From the NCBI GenBank assembly GCA_015272155.1, contig JACYME010000090.1, forward strand, positions 1 through 64,000: DNA of 64,000 nucleotides, written 5' to 3'. A program made the position numbers and the translations under genes. This stretch comes from Leptolyngbyaceae cyanobacterium T60_A2020_046. GTDB lineage: Bacteria; Cyanobacteriota; Cyanobacteriia; Phormidesmidales; Phormidesmidaceae. Below, piece by piece: positions 1 through 8,535 of this stretch. How positions within the stretch are numbered: position 1 is the first letter of the stretch; every line of letters begins with the position of its first letter. The notes beneath the pieces were generated by a model that was given only the letters and a program-made list of their open reading frames with translations, was not told the DNA's origin and did no database searches.

Positions 1-1073
1 AGGGTGACGGTGTCGCCCTGGAGCTGAAACAGTTCGCGACAGGTGAGGGGGCCAGTTTCGGTGTAGGCGGTTTCGCCCGCGCGCAGGGGTTCGTCACAGT
101 CTGATAGGCTGGCGTAGTCGCTCTCAAACTGGCTGAAGCGAAGCTGCCAATAGGGGCCCCAAATGTCGTGGATGAGAACCATTTCGGCATCGGCGCGGGG
201 CAAAACGCCCACACTTTTGGACAGCATTTCGCGCACCTCTGAGGCGGATAGGCCCGTGCGATCGCACACCTGCCGCACCCAGCGCCCATCAATGGTGGCA
301 GGGTCACAGGGGCCAAAGGTGGGAAATCGTCGAAATTTGCTGAAGTTGAAGGTTTGGATCTGGTGATGGAGGTCGCGCAGGCGGCTCTGGTGCTCTGGCA
401 CGCTCAGAGCTTGCCAGTCTTCTGCGCGATCGCCCGTGGGAAAATCCACACAAAAGTAAATCTGCGTTGGCGTAAACAAGCCATCCAGCTTGTCGGGGTT
501 GAGCAAAATACCGCCAAACAAGACCTGGAATAGGGCCGCAAAGGCTTCACGGGGAGGAACTGCATCGCCTTCCACCGTGAGGTGAACGGTGTCGAGCACG
601 GCGGCAATGAGGCGGCGCTGGACAGCGATGTCGGCATCCACATCGCTGAGGTGGTGGCGCAGGGTGTCGTGGCAGTCGTCGCCAAGCTGAAAGCGATCGC
701 AGAGCTTGAGCAGTCGGTCGGGGGTGTGCCAGTCGGGCGGGACTGGATCGGGACAATACTGGCTCAGGGTGGGCGATCGCAGGGTGCCGCGCCAGCCTAG
801 ACCGCCCACGGTGAAGTAGCGGCTGACTAACATCAGCGCCTGCACAAAGGCTCGCCGCACCGCTAGGGGAATTGCTGACACGGGGCGGGCATCGCGATGC
901 ACCGGATGGGTCTGAGTCTGGAGGGCGTGCTGAATTTCTCGGATGCGATCGCGTCGCCGCTGCACCAAACTCGGATCCGCGTGCTCGGCCCCCTGACCAA
1001 TCAGAAACCGCGCTAGATACAGCGCCTCAGCCATGAGCGATCGCTGAGCCTCGTTCAAATGAAACTCGGTCAC
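1..1073 (-). CDS. Unrecognised protein, C-terminus beyond the left edge
   Basis: The minus strand is open from a GTG at 1073 to the window edge, giving at least 357 residues. The N-terminus reads MTEFHLNEAQRSLMAEALY. The protein looks soluble: no signal peptide or membrane segment, many charged residues and several scattered Cys (for example LCDRFQLGDDC). I do not recognise a domain. The GTG overlaps the TGA of the upstream solute-binding-like gene in the classic GTGA arrangement, so the two are probably translationally coupled and act together. Codon use and HIP1 content match the neighbours. An alternative in-frame GTG lies seven codons upstream, but the overlap favours 1073. The reading frame is secure; the function is unknown. 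Confidence 0.75.
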   Translation of the reverse strand, partial: MTEFHLNEAQRSLMAEALYLARFLIGQGAEHADPSLVQRRRDRIREIQHALQTQTHPVHRDARPVSAIPLAVRRAFVQALMLVSRYFTVGGLGWRGTLRSPTLSQYCPDPVPPDWHTPDRLLKLCDRFQLGDDCHDTLRHHLSDVDADIAVQRRLIAAVLDTVHLTVEGDAVPPREAFAALFQVLFGGILLNPDKLDGLFTPTQIYFCVDFPTGDRAEDWQALSVPEHQSRLRDLHHQIQTFNFSKFRRFPTFGPCDPATIDGRWVRQVCDRTGLSASEVREMLSKSVGVLPRADAEMVLIHDIWGPYWQLRFSQFESDYASLSDCDEPLRAGETAYTETGPLTCRELFQLQGDTVT

Positions 1074-2056
1074 CGCGTTGTCCTCATACCCCACACTCCC
1101 CTGCCTTTCCCGTCCATGGGTGGGCATGTCAAAAAGTCGATGCCCTGCAAAATCGTCCAGGCATCCCCAAGGGACAGATCCCCGTCTTCGGCCACTTGGG
1201 TTTGGAGTTGGGAGGCATCGCGCACATTGGCATCAATGCGGCGATAGTAATGGGTCAGCAGGGTTGAAATGACCTCAGGGTTGCTTTGAATCAGGCGATC
1301 AGAGGCGACCATCACATCCACGATCGCCCCCGGGGCATCCTGACTCGACAACACCACCGTATAGCCCTGCTGTTGGGCCTGGGTCACAAAGGGCTCCCAC
1401 AAAACGGCCACGGCCACGGCTTGGCTCGGGTCTTGCATCAGGGCCCAGGCTTCTGAGGCATCGGCCACCCGCACCACCTCAAAATCCGCTAGGTTAAAGG
1501 CTTCAAATTTCGTGTCCAGCACCAGCGCCAGATATTCACTCGGAGTGTCGCCCGCAAAGGCAATTTTGAGGGTTTGCCCCGGCGATCGCGTCTGCTGCAC
1601 CAAGGCATTCAAATCGAGCAAGGATCGGATGGGATATTGCGGCGTATTCAGCACCACAGCGTCGGCCCCAACGGTGCGATCAATCAGGCCCACAATCCGC
1701 CCCTGGGGCTGCTGCTGCAAATACTGATCAAGGGTGGTCACAATCACGTCCGCTTGGCCGCGTTGCAGGGCGTCGGCCCGCAGCCCTTGGTCAAACTCGT
1801 CGCGGTATTGGATAGTGATGCCCGCCCCAGCTACGGCCTCTTGAAAGGCAGCATGGCGAAAGGTGCTGTAGCCGCTAAAGGTGTCGCCCAACACCGTCAC
1901 CTGAGTTCTGCCACGGGGCACTGGGGAGGTGACGCCGACTGGCCCAAAGCCCAGCAGACCCGGAGCAGTCTTGTTGAGGTACCATACCCCACTGCCGACC
2001 AGCCCCACCGTAATCACCAAGGTGCTCACGAGGGCGGGATAGTTGGTTTTCGTCAT
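1070..2056 (-). CDS. Membrane-anchored solute-binding-like protein (NMT1/taurine-type fold)
   Basis: 328 aa. Residues about 7-27 form a hydrophobic N-terminal anchor (YPALVSTLVITVGLVGSGVW), followed by a periplasmic domain like the type II solute-binding proteins of nitrate/sulfonate/taurine ABC importers (motifs such as VTVLGDTFSGYSTFRHAAF and AGDTPSEYLALVLDTKF). No permease or ATPase gene lies beside it, so it may serve as a ligand sensor rather than an importer subunit; that is inference. The C-terminus ends soon after the GIDFL segment, shorter than I would expect for such proteins, and the TGA overlaps the start of the next gene (GTGA). The ligand cannot be predicted. Confidence 0.7.
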   Translation of the reverse strand: MTKTNYPALVSTLVITVGLVGSGVWYLNKTAPGLLGFGPVGVTSPVPRGRTQVTVLGDTFSGYSTFRHAAFQEAVAGAGITIQYRDEFDQGLRADALQRGQADVIVTTLDQYLQQQPQGRIVGLIDRTVGADAVVLNTPQYPIRSLLDLNALVQQTRSPGQTLKIAFAGDTPSEYLALVLDTKFEAFNLADFEVVRVADASEAWALMQDPSQAVAVAVLWEPFVTQAQQQGYTVVLSSQDAPGAIVDVMVASDRLIQSNPEVISTLLTHYYRRIDANVRDASQLQTQVAEDGDLSLGDAWTILQGIDFLTCPPMDGKGRGVWGMRTTR

Positions 2057-2304
2057 CGCGGTGCCAAAATCCGTGGAAAGGACTACATCTGTTGTACCCA
2101 GAACTCGCGATCGCGGCGGTACCTTGATGTAACAGTCTGATAATCTTTGGCAACCTTAGGGCATTGGCAAAGCCCCCAAAAACCTGACCCTAGAATTCCC
2201 CAGCGATCGCCCCAGGAAGACGACGACATCTCAAGCCGAGCAGCCACATCGGCAACGTCTGCACGAATGTGCCCCTGACCTCACAGCACAAACCGCAGGA
2301 AGGG
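2057..2304. other. Intergenic stretch, nothing assigned
   Basis: About 250 bases between the start of the solute-binding-like gene and the end of the cytochrome cM gene. It should hold the promoter of the former. I see HIP1 sites but no clear gene, hairpin or operator. Confidence 0.5.
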
Positions 2305-2694
2305 CTACAGGGTCTCTAAATACTTCAGGAGGTCGGCCATGTCTTGGGGAGCGGGCTGGAACTGGGGCATCGGCGGGGTGGAGCCGCTGACGACCTGATG
2401 CACCAGGTCAGCCTTGGATTTGCGCGCCGAAACGCCAAGCAAGCTGGGGCCAATTTCGCCATTGGCAGTAATGCCGTGACACACGGCACAATTCATCTGA
2501 AAAATGGCTTGCCCACGGCTGCGATCGCCCTCCAGGGAAAGCACATCCTGGGTGTAGGGATCTAACGCCCAAATCTGCCTCACCGCCACAACTGCAACAG
2601 CGATCGCGACAATCAGCCCCAGCACAACAAGCACTGCACGCGGAAATGCAGAAGTCGAAGATTCCACTGAATTGTTTAAGGTGTTCTCAGCCAA
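2305..2694 (-). CDS. cytM: Cytochrome cM
   Basis: 129 aa c-type cytochrome. One N-terminal transmembrane segment at about residues 20-38 anchors it; the haem site is CAVCH at 69-73 and the likely axial methionine is M109 in TPPMPQF. The short spacing between haem site and Met, the single anchor and the RGQAIFQ and PSLLGVS stretches match cyanobacterial cytochrome cM, a low-abundance cytochrome linked to respiration and stress. It stands alone, divergent from petG. The start is uncertain: no ATG fits, an in-frame stop lies just upstream, and TTG at 2694 or a GTG nine codons further in are the options. Confidence 0.85.
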   Translation of the reverse strand: MAENTLNNSVESSTSAFPRAVLVVLGLIVAIAVAVVAVRQIWALDPYTQDVLSLEGDRSRGQAIFQMNCAVCHGITANGEIGPSLLGVSARKSKADLVHQVVSGSTPPMPQFQPAPQDMADLLKYLETL

Positions 2695-2951
2695 GGCGGT
2701 GGAGTGAGATACGTTTCGTCATTAACATAGCTTAAAGATGTCTCATCAAACATCGCCGCTTGGTTTCATTTAAGGTTTATCTTTGCTGTGATCGCCGATA
2801 CATCTCGTTAGATCGCGCCACCGTCGCGACAAAACATTACAGTCTGGGGGCGATCGCGGCAGAAAATGTCCCCGCACGCCCGAGAAAAGTGGGATAATGA
2901 CAAACTAAGCGAAAAGTTGTGTTGTGCTGTCTTTAAACAAGGAGTTTGCGC

Positions 2952-3065
2952 GTGGTTGAGCCTCTCTTGAGCGGAATTGTGCTGGGATTGATTCCGGTGA
3001 CGCTGGCCGGCCTATTTGTGGCTGCGTACTTGCAGTATCGTCGCGGCAACCAGTTTGATCTCTGA
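2952..3065 (+). CDS. petG: Cytochrome b6f complex subunit 5 (PetG)
   Basis: 37 aa, beginning with GTG and reading (M)[19 protein letters not shown] and ending YRRGNQFDL. This is the length and pattern of PetG, a single-span subunit needed for assembly and stability of the cytochrome b6f complex in the thylakoid membrane. A good ribosome-binding site (AAGGAG) lies eight bases before the GTG, which decides the start. A GGATAAT element about 60 bases upstream could be the -10 box. The gene is monocistronic and followed by a strong hairpin terminator. It is short enough to be missed by length-filtered gene callers. Confidence 0.95.
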   Translation: MVEPLLSGIVLGLIPVTLAGLFVAAYLQYRRGNQFDL

Positions 3066-3098
3066 GCGATCGCCGCGCCAATCCAAAATCATGATTCT

Positions 3099-3128
3099 GC
3101 GGTCAGCCCTTGGGTTGGCCGCATTTTT
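3099..3128 (+). terminator. Intrinsic terminator after petG
   Basis: GCGGTCAGCCC pairs with GGGTTGGCCGC (11 pairs including G-U wobbles, tight loop), followed by a run of five T at 3124-3128. It lies 33 bases past the petG stop. Confidence 0.8.
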
Positions 3129-3261
3129 GTGGCAATGATGCCCCTTGCGGACACTCAGACACACAGGACAGAACTGTTCTGTGCAGAGCCCTGTCGGTGT
3201 TGTGGACGGTGAGTTGAGGCGGTGAACCCGCGAGCCCGCCGCTTTAGCCTGCTTGGCTGTC

Positions 3262-4089
3262 TTAGGCGGGGGTGCCGCGATGGCGCACAAAGAGCGCGAT
3301 CGCGCTGAAGACGATCGCGATCGCCGATAGCCCATGCACCGGATTAAAAGGCGTACCGGGGAAAAACCACGAGTCGGTGCGCAAAAATTCAATAAAAAAG
3401 CGACCCAGGGGATACCAAATCAGATACATCAACGTGATGTCACCGGGTTTGAGCGACGCCCCAAACCGCCGCGACAGCCAAAAAATCACCACAAAGCCCA
3501 GAAAGTTCCACAGCGACTCATAGAGAAACAGCGGGTGAAAGCGCGTACTGAGGGGGTAGGTGGCAAAGTCGTTGTAGGGCGCGATGCGATGTTGGGGATC
3601 AATGCGCAACCCCCAGGGCAGCAGGGTGGGCGGGCCGTAGAGTTCTTGGTTGATAAAGTTTCCCCAGCGCCCGATCGCTTGGGCGAGGGGCAGGGCCAGG
3701 GCGATCGCGTCGAAATATTTCAGGGCGTCGAGCTTGCGAATGCGGGTAAACACCCACAGGGCAATGCCGCCAAAAATAAAGCCCCCAAAGATGTGGATAC
3801 CGCCGCCCCACACCTGCAAAATCGTGCCCGGATTTTCCAGATAGTAGCCTAGCCCCTCTGGGCCGCGCGGCGACTGAATAAACACGTAGTACAACCGCGC
3901 CCCCAGAAACCCTGGAATCAAAATCCAGAACAGCATGTCCCACAGGTTGTCGGGGTCGTCGCCTTGGCGCGCCACCTCGCGGCTGGCGATCTGGGTGGCG
4001 ACCAAAATGGCGGCCAGCATCAGCAGCCCATACCACCGCAGGGCAAAGGGGCCAATTTGAAAAATGATCGGGTCAACGGGAGAATACAT
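3262..4089 (-). CDS. lgt: Prolipoprotein diacylglyceryl transferase
   Basis: 275 aa multi-pass membrane enzyme. It transfers diacylglycerol from phosphatidylglycerol to the lipobox cysteine of prolipoproteins, the first step of lipoprotein maturation at the plasma membrane. The family signature GRWGNFINQE is at residues 140-149, with the HIFGG loop near 99-103 and LRWYGLLM near the N-terminus. Length is normal. The ATG at 4089 gives the expected short periplasmic N-terminus (MYSPVDPIIF). It lies 114 bases downstream of the sulfatase-like gene on the same strand and converges with petG. Confidence 0.96.
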   Translation of the reverse strand: MYSPVDPIIFQIGPFALRWYGLLMLAAILVATQIASREVARQGDDPDNLWDMLFWILIPGFLGARLYYVFIQSPRGPEGLGYYLENPGTILQVWGGGIHIFGGFIFGGIALWVFTRIRKLDALKYFDAIALALPLAQAIGRWGNFINQELYGPPTLLPWGLRIDPQHRIAPYNDFATYPLSTRFHPLFLYESLWNFLGFVVIFWLSRRFGASLKPGDITLMYLIWYPLGRFFIEFLRTDSWFFPGTPFNPVHGLSAIAIVFSAIALFVRHRGTPA

Positions 4090-4203
4090 GGCGGCAGTTC
4101 AGCGGACGTCGTGAGCGGTTGAGGATGAAAGTGTTGGAAAGTCTGGTGCCAAGCCGATGCACTGGACTCAGCACGTTGGACGCTTGGGGTATCGCCCTGG
4201 CGA

Positions 4204-5769
4204 CTAGTCTTCGAGGTAGCCCAGTTCCTGAAGGCGGCGCTGCACCTCTGGATCATCGTAGCCTGGGGCACGGCGCAGGGCTGTGGCGGCTGCGCCATAT
4301 CCAGCAATCTCGCCCGCAAAGGCTGCCAAGCATTCCTGGAGGGCTTCTACATTTTCGGGCAGAATGGCGCTGAGGTTCAGGTTCTCCTGGGGATCTTCCT
4401 GAACGTCGTAGAGTTCCACATGGTCGGAACCCGTTTCAATCAGCTTGTGGCATCCCATCCACACGGCGCGGCGGGGTTGGTCGCAGGCGCGATCGCGCAC
4501 TAATTCGGGCTGCCGACGCTGCATCAGGTTGACGACATTCTGCGGCGGAATCGCCTCTGAAAACACATAATCCGTCTCGCGGGGGTTGGTTGGGGTTGCC
4601 AACAGGCTCAGGGCCTGTTCCTCAGGGGTCGCGATCGCCGCCGCATCCAAGACCGTGTGGAACAAGCGCCGCGTTGAAACCACTGCCTCAGGCACCGCCC
4701 CGTGGCCTAACCGCTGGCGAGGATCACGCACAATCAGCGGCACCCGCACTAACTCGTTGTAGATCGACAGACTATGTCCCATAAACTGCTTTTCGCCCAG
4801 GTGTTCACCGTGATCTGCACAGAGAATCACCAAGGTATTGTCGAGGCAACCAGCCCGCTCTAAGCGGTCAAAAAAGCTGCCAAGCAGCGCATCTTGGTAA
4901 GCGACCTCGGCATCGTACATGCCATCGAGGGTTCTCTTCTGTTCCTCATCCAGTGCGCCCGTCAGCGGTGCCAGCCACCCGTAGACATCGCTATTAAAAC
5001 GCTGCAAAAAGTTGCGCGCGTCGCGGTCTTGCAACACATGGGGCGCAAACTTCTCAATATAGGCACGGGGCGGGTGGTAGGGCATGTGAGTGCCCATCAG
5101 GTTGACAAAGGCAAAGATAGGCTGGTCGGCTTTGGTGTGGCCTCGATTGATTAGCAGGTTGGCAGCGTCGTCAAGGGATTTGGCGGTATTGCCCTTAAAG
5201 CTCAGAGCCGTTTGCCACAGGGGCACCATCAGCGGCGTAAAGGACAGGGCTAGCAGCCAGTCCGATCGCGCAAAGGCATCTTGCAGCTTGGTCATCACCC
5301 CAGACAACTGCCGCTTAAACCATTGCCGATAGCGGCCAATCACCCCGGAGGACTGCCCCGCTTGGTTGGGCCGCGAGGTGAGCAGGCCGCTGTAGTTCAA
5401 AAAGCTGCTAAACCCGCGTCGCAGCCCATTGTTAATGACGCCAACGAGGGGATTGTTGCAAAACCCGGCGGTGTAATAGCCCGCCTCCCGCAGCCGCTCG
5501 GCCAGGGGGGTCGTTTCGTCGGCCATGACAGAATAGGACTGCACCATGCCATGTTCTGACGGGTAGAGTCCGGTAAACATGGAGGCATGGGAGGGCACCG
5601 TCCACTGGGCCGGGGCGATCGCGCTAGCAAAGCGAGTCGCCTGGGCAGCAAAGGCATCAAGGTTGGGGGTGGTGGGGAGGGGATACCCATAGCACGAGAG
5701 CCGATCGACGCGCTGGGTATCCAGCACGATGAAGAGGATGTGCGGTCGCGGGCTAGGCATGGCACTCAT
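4204..5769 (-). CDS. Sulfatase-like hydrolase of the alkaline phosphatase superfamily
   Basis: 521 aa, cytoplasmic by appearance (no signal peptide). The N-terminus has the metal-binding strand ILFIVLDTQR (D17) and TPNLDAFA; the C-terminal metal site is ADHGEHLGE with a following MGHS. The active-site segment is TVPSHASMFTGLYP at residues 57-70. Classical sulfatases carry Cys or Ser in C/S-x-P-S-R, which is converted to formylglycine; here Thr57 stands at that position and His61 replaces Arg. The enzyme therefore probably uses Thr as a plain nucleophile, like phosphodiesterases of the superfamily, and the substrate may be a phosphate ester. Same strand as lgt downstream. Confidence 0.85.
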   Translation of the reverse strand: MSAMPSPRPHILFIVLDTQRVDRLSCYGYPLPTTPNLDAFAAQATRFASAIAPAQWTVPSHASMFTGLYPSEHGMVQSYSVMADETTPLAERLREAGYYTAGFCNNPLVGVINNGLRRGFSSFLNYSGLLTSRPNQAGQSSGVIGRYRQWFKRQLSGVMTKLQDAFARSDWLLALSFTPLMVPLWQTALSFKGNTAKSLDDAANLLINRGHTKADQPIFAFVNLMGTHMPYHPPRAYIEKFAPHVLQDRDARNFLQRFNSDVYGWLAPLTGALDEEQKRTLDGMYDAEVAYQDALLGSFFDRLERAGCLDNTLVILCADHGEHLGEKQFMGHSLSIYNELVRVPLIVRDPRQRLGHGAVPEAVVSTRRLFHTVLDAAAIATPEEQALSLLATPTNPRETDYVFSEAIPPQNVVNLMQRRQPELVRDRACDQPRRAVWMGCHKLIETGSDHVELYDVQEDPQENLNLSAILPENVEALQECLAAFAGEIAGYGAAATALRRAPGYDDPEVQRRLQELGYLED

Positions 5770-5886
5770 ATCCCAATCTCAGAAAACTTATTCCAGTTCC
5801 AGGATAGCGGTCGAGATGCTGCTCCCGATGGGCGATGCTCAAGGTTCTCTCGGGGGATAGAGGCCCAATGGGGAAAGCGGTCGGCC

Positions 5887-6558
5887 TTACTCAGCCCACA
5901 GCCGGAGCAGATTTGAGGCAGTTTTGGCGAGCAGATCCACCTCGTCGGTTTTGCCCGCTTGACTAAAGAGCGATCGCCGCACCACCTCTAGATCAAACAA
6001 AATTTCCCGCTGTTCTGCGCTGCGAACTAGACTTTGCACCCAACCCACCACCACCAGCCGCGTGCCACGGGTCACAGGCTCCACCCGATGCAGCGTCGTT
6101 GAGGGATACACGATCGCAGCCCCCGCTGGCAGCTTAAAACTTTGCTCATCGTCGGCTCCTTCGATCACCAGTTCACCACCGTCGTAGGTGTCGGGCTCGC
6201 TCAAAAACACCGTAAAAGACAAGTCGGTGCGAAACATCTCGCCATCAACCGCCATCAGCGCGTTATCAACATGACGCCCGTAGGCCATACCTGCGTCGTA
6301 ACGGCTAAACAAAATAGAGTGAACGGCACGGGGACGCGCTGCCGCATGAAAGAGTTCCGATCGCTGCAAAGCGGCGATCACCAGGCGACGCAGGTGCTGT
6401 GCAGCGGTGCTGTTGGGCTTGAGTTGGCGGTTGTCTTTGACGAGCTTGGCAAGGTTGCCAGCGGTGACTTTGCCATCCACAAAGTCGGCCTGGGCGAGGG
6501 TTTTGGTGAGGGTGTCGAGTTCTTCGGGGGTGAGCAGTTGGGGGATTTGGAAGCGCAT
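5887..6558 (-). CDS. PKHD-type Fe(II)/2-oxoglutarate dioxygenase (PiuC/YbiX family)
   Basis: 223 aa. The iron-binding triad is visible: H96 and D98 in YGRHVDN and H157 in TLHRV, with R167 positioned to bind 2-oxoglutarate (VTRGTRLVVVGW). The whole-length match and N-terminus (MRFQIPQLLTPEEL) fit the Fe2+-dependent PKHD-type hydroxylases often found with iron-uptake genes. The substrate is unknown in most members. No TonB-dependent receptor gene lies next to it. The ATG at 6558 has a ten-base C tract 14-23 bases upstream on the coding strand, where a ribosome-binding site would be expected. Confidence 0.93.
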   Translation of the reverse strand: MRFQIPQLLTPEELDTLTKTLAQADFVDGKVTAGNLAKLVKDNRQLKPNSTAAQHLRRLVIAALQRSELFHAAARPRAVHSILFSRYDAGMAYGRHVDNALMAVDGEMFRTDLSFTVFLSEPDTYDGGELVIEGADDEQSFKLPAGAAIVYPSTTLHRVEPVTRGTRLVVVGWVQSLVRSAEQREILFDLEVVRRSLFSQAGKTDEVDLLAKTASNLLRLWAE

Positions 6559-6571
6559 AGAAGGGGTCAGA

Positions 6572-6581
6572 GGGGGGGGGG
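6572..6581. repeat. Ten-base G homopolymer
   Basis: A run of ten G on the plus strand, in the leader of the PKHD dioxygenase gene and inside a purine-rich stretch that extends to about 6640. Confidence 0.9.
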
Positions 6582-6770
6582 AGGATGAGGGGACGAGAGT
6601 GGAAGAAACGGGGGACAGGGGAAGATCTGGGGAAAATCGGGTCGCGATAGGATAATAGGCGGAAGGATGGGGATGCGGGTTGGTTTATCCTTGGGGGGGC
6701 TCGGATGCCCCTCAGAAACAGAGGTTGACCCAGGAAGCGTTATCCGGCGTTATGGAGGGAAGGAGCGGCA

Positions 6771-7625
6771 ATGGCGATCGCGTTTCAGAAGTATCACGGC
6801 TTGGGGAATGACTTTGTGCTGATCGACAATCGGCACCAGACGGAGCCCATGCTGACGCCAGAACAAGCCGTGCAGTGGTGCGATCGCAACTTTGGCATCG
6901 GAGCCGATGGCGTGATTTTCGCGCTGCCCGGTCAAGATGGCACCGACTATACCATGCGGATCTTCAATTCCGATGGGTCTGAGCCCGAAATGTGTGGCAA
7001 TGGCATTCGCTGCCTGGCTCAGTTTATCGCTGCGTTAGAAACTGCGGATGGTTTGCCCGCGACGCCCCCCAAGGCTTACACCATTCACACCTTGGCGGGG
7101 GTGATTACGCCTACCCTCCAGCTTGACGGCCAGATCACGGTGGATATGGGAGAGCCGATTTTGCGGGCGGGGCAGATTCCGACGACCCTGGCCGAAGCTG
7201 AATCCAAGGTGGTGAATGCATCGCTGGCGGTGGCCGGGCAAACCTGGGTCGTGACCTGTGTCAGCATGGGAAATCCGCACTGCATCACGTTTGTGGAAGA
7301 TGCGGATGCCATTGATCTAGCGACCCTGGGGCCACAGTTTGAGCACCATGCGGCCTTTCCCCAGCGCATCAATACGGAATTTATTGAAGTGAAGGCGCGC
7401 GATCGCCTCAAAATGAGAGTTTGGGAACGGGGAGCCGGAGCCACCCTCGCCTGCGGCACCGGAGCCTGTGCGTCTTTGGTGGCGGGTGTATTGACCGATC
7501 ATTGCGATCGCGCAGCCACGGTAGAACTGCCCGGCGGGCCGCTGCATATCGAGTGGTCGCTGGCGGATAACCGAGTCTATATGACTGGCCCCGCAACGCT
7601 GGTGTTTTCTGGCGAAATGCTTTAG
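6771..7625 (+). CDS. dapF: Diaminopimelate epimerase
   Basis: 284 aa. Converts LL- to meso-diaminopimelate for lysine and peptidoglycan synthesis. The two catalytic cysteines are C75 in MCGNGIRC and C228 in LACGTGAC, and the N-terminal [12 protein letters not shown] is diagnostic. Length is typical. GGAGGGAAGGAG shortly before the ATG is a strong ribosome-binding site. surE follows 13 bases later on the same strand, so the two are probably co-transcribed. Confidence 0.97.
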   Translation: MAIAFQKYHGLGNDFVLIDNRHQTEPMLTPEQAVQWCDRNFGIGADGVIFALPGQDGTDYTMRIFNSDGSEPEMCGNGIRCLAQFIAALETADGLPATPPKAYTIHTLAGVITPTLQLDGQITVDMGEPILRAGQIPTTLAEAESKVVNASLAVAGQTWVVTCVSMGNPHCITFVEDADAIDLATLGPQFEHHAAFPQRINTEFIEVKARDRLKMRVWERGAGATLACGTGACASLVAGVLTDHCDRAATVELPGGPLHIEWSLADNRVYMTGPATLVFSGEML

Positions 7626-7638
7626 CAGACGATTGCCC

Positions 7639-8322
7639 ATGACCATTGTCTTAACCAACGATGACGGCATTGATGCCCCAGGGATTCAAGCCCTGAAGGC
7701 GGCACTGCCCCACCTCGACACGGCGATCGTTGCGCCGGATCAGCCCCTGTCGGGCTGTAGCCACCAGATCAATCGCGGTGGCCCGATCTCGATTCAACGT
7801 CGCAGCGATCGCGCCCACGCGATCGGCGGCACCCCAGCAGACTGCACGCGGGTTGCGGTGAGCTATCTCTACCCTGAGGTGCAGTGGGTGCTGTCGGGCA
7901 TTAATGCCGGGGGCAACCTTGGCTCAGATGTCCATGTGTCGGGGACGGTGGCGGCGGTGCGGGAGGCGGCGCTACTACGGGTGCCGGGAATCGCCATTTC
8001 TCACTACATCCAGCGCGGGCGGGCCATTGATTGGGCGGTGGCGGGCCGATTGGCGCGCAAGGTGATGGATCGCCTCATGGCCCAGCGGCCCGACCCAGGC
8101 CGATTTTGGAATGTGAATTTGCCCCATCTGACGGCGGATGACCCAGAGCCAGAAATCGTGCTGTGTCGGTGTTGTACGCAGCCGCTGCCGACGGCGTTTG
8201 TGGTGGAGCAGGATCAGTTTCGCTATGTGGGAGACTATGGCAGCCGCGATCGCGACCCCGGCGCTGATGTGGATGTCTGCTTCTCTGGCAACATTAGCGT
8301 CACGGAGATTCAGCTTTGGTAG
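7639..8322 (+). CDS. surE: 5'-nucleotidase SurE
   Basis: 227 aa survival protein, a metal-dependent nucleoside 5'-monophosphate phosphatase. It opens with TIVLTNDDGIDAPG (metal ligands D8 and D9), followed by PLSGCSHQ and SGINAGGNLG, the remaining ligands. The ATG at 7639 puts the first strand directly at the N-terminus; a TTG two codons earlier is less likely. It is slightly short at the C-terminus but ends in a normal strand (NISVTEIQLW). It sits behind dapF in an apparent two-gene unit. Confidence 0.95.
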   Translation: MTIVLTNDDGIDAPGIQALKAALPHLDTAIVAPDQPLSGCSHQINRGGPISIQRRSDRAHAIGGTPADCTRVAVSYLYPEVQWVLSGINAGGNLGSDVHVSGTVAAVREAALLRVPGIAISHYIQRGRAIDWAVAGRLARKVMDRLMAQRPDPGRFWNVNLPHLTADDPEPEIVLCRCCTQPLPTAFVVEQDQFRYVGDYGSRDRDPGADVDVCFSGNISVTEIQLW

Positions 8323-8535
8323 CGGTGGGCGATCGCGCCAATGGGCCTTGAGTACCCCAGCGCTGATCCCCAATTTAAGCCCCCCGGCTGAGGTCATCGA
8401 GCCCGCGCATTAGTATAGGGAAATGCTTAATTTTGGTATCGGCCCTATCGAGCGGCTGCCGATGTCGATGTCAATGGCGGACGGAGGGCGAATTCGCCCG
8501 TGCGTTCGATGTCGTTCAGTGAACCGCGATCGCCC

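Noticed and set aside
3168-3182. Perfect palindrome ACAGAACTGTTCTGT
   Set aside because: Lies between the ends of convergent genes; half-site spacing does not match known cyanobacterial LexA boxes. Kept only as a note.
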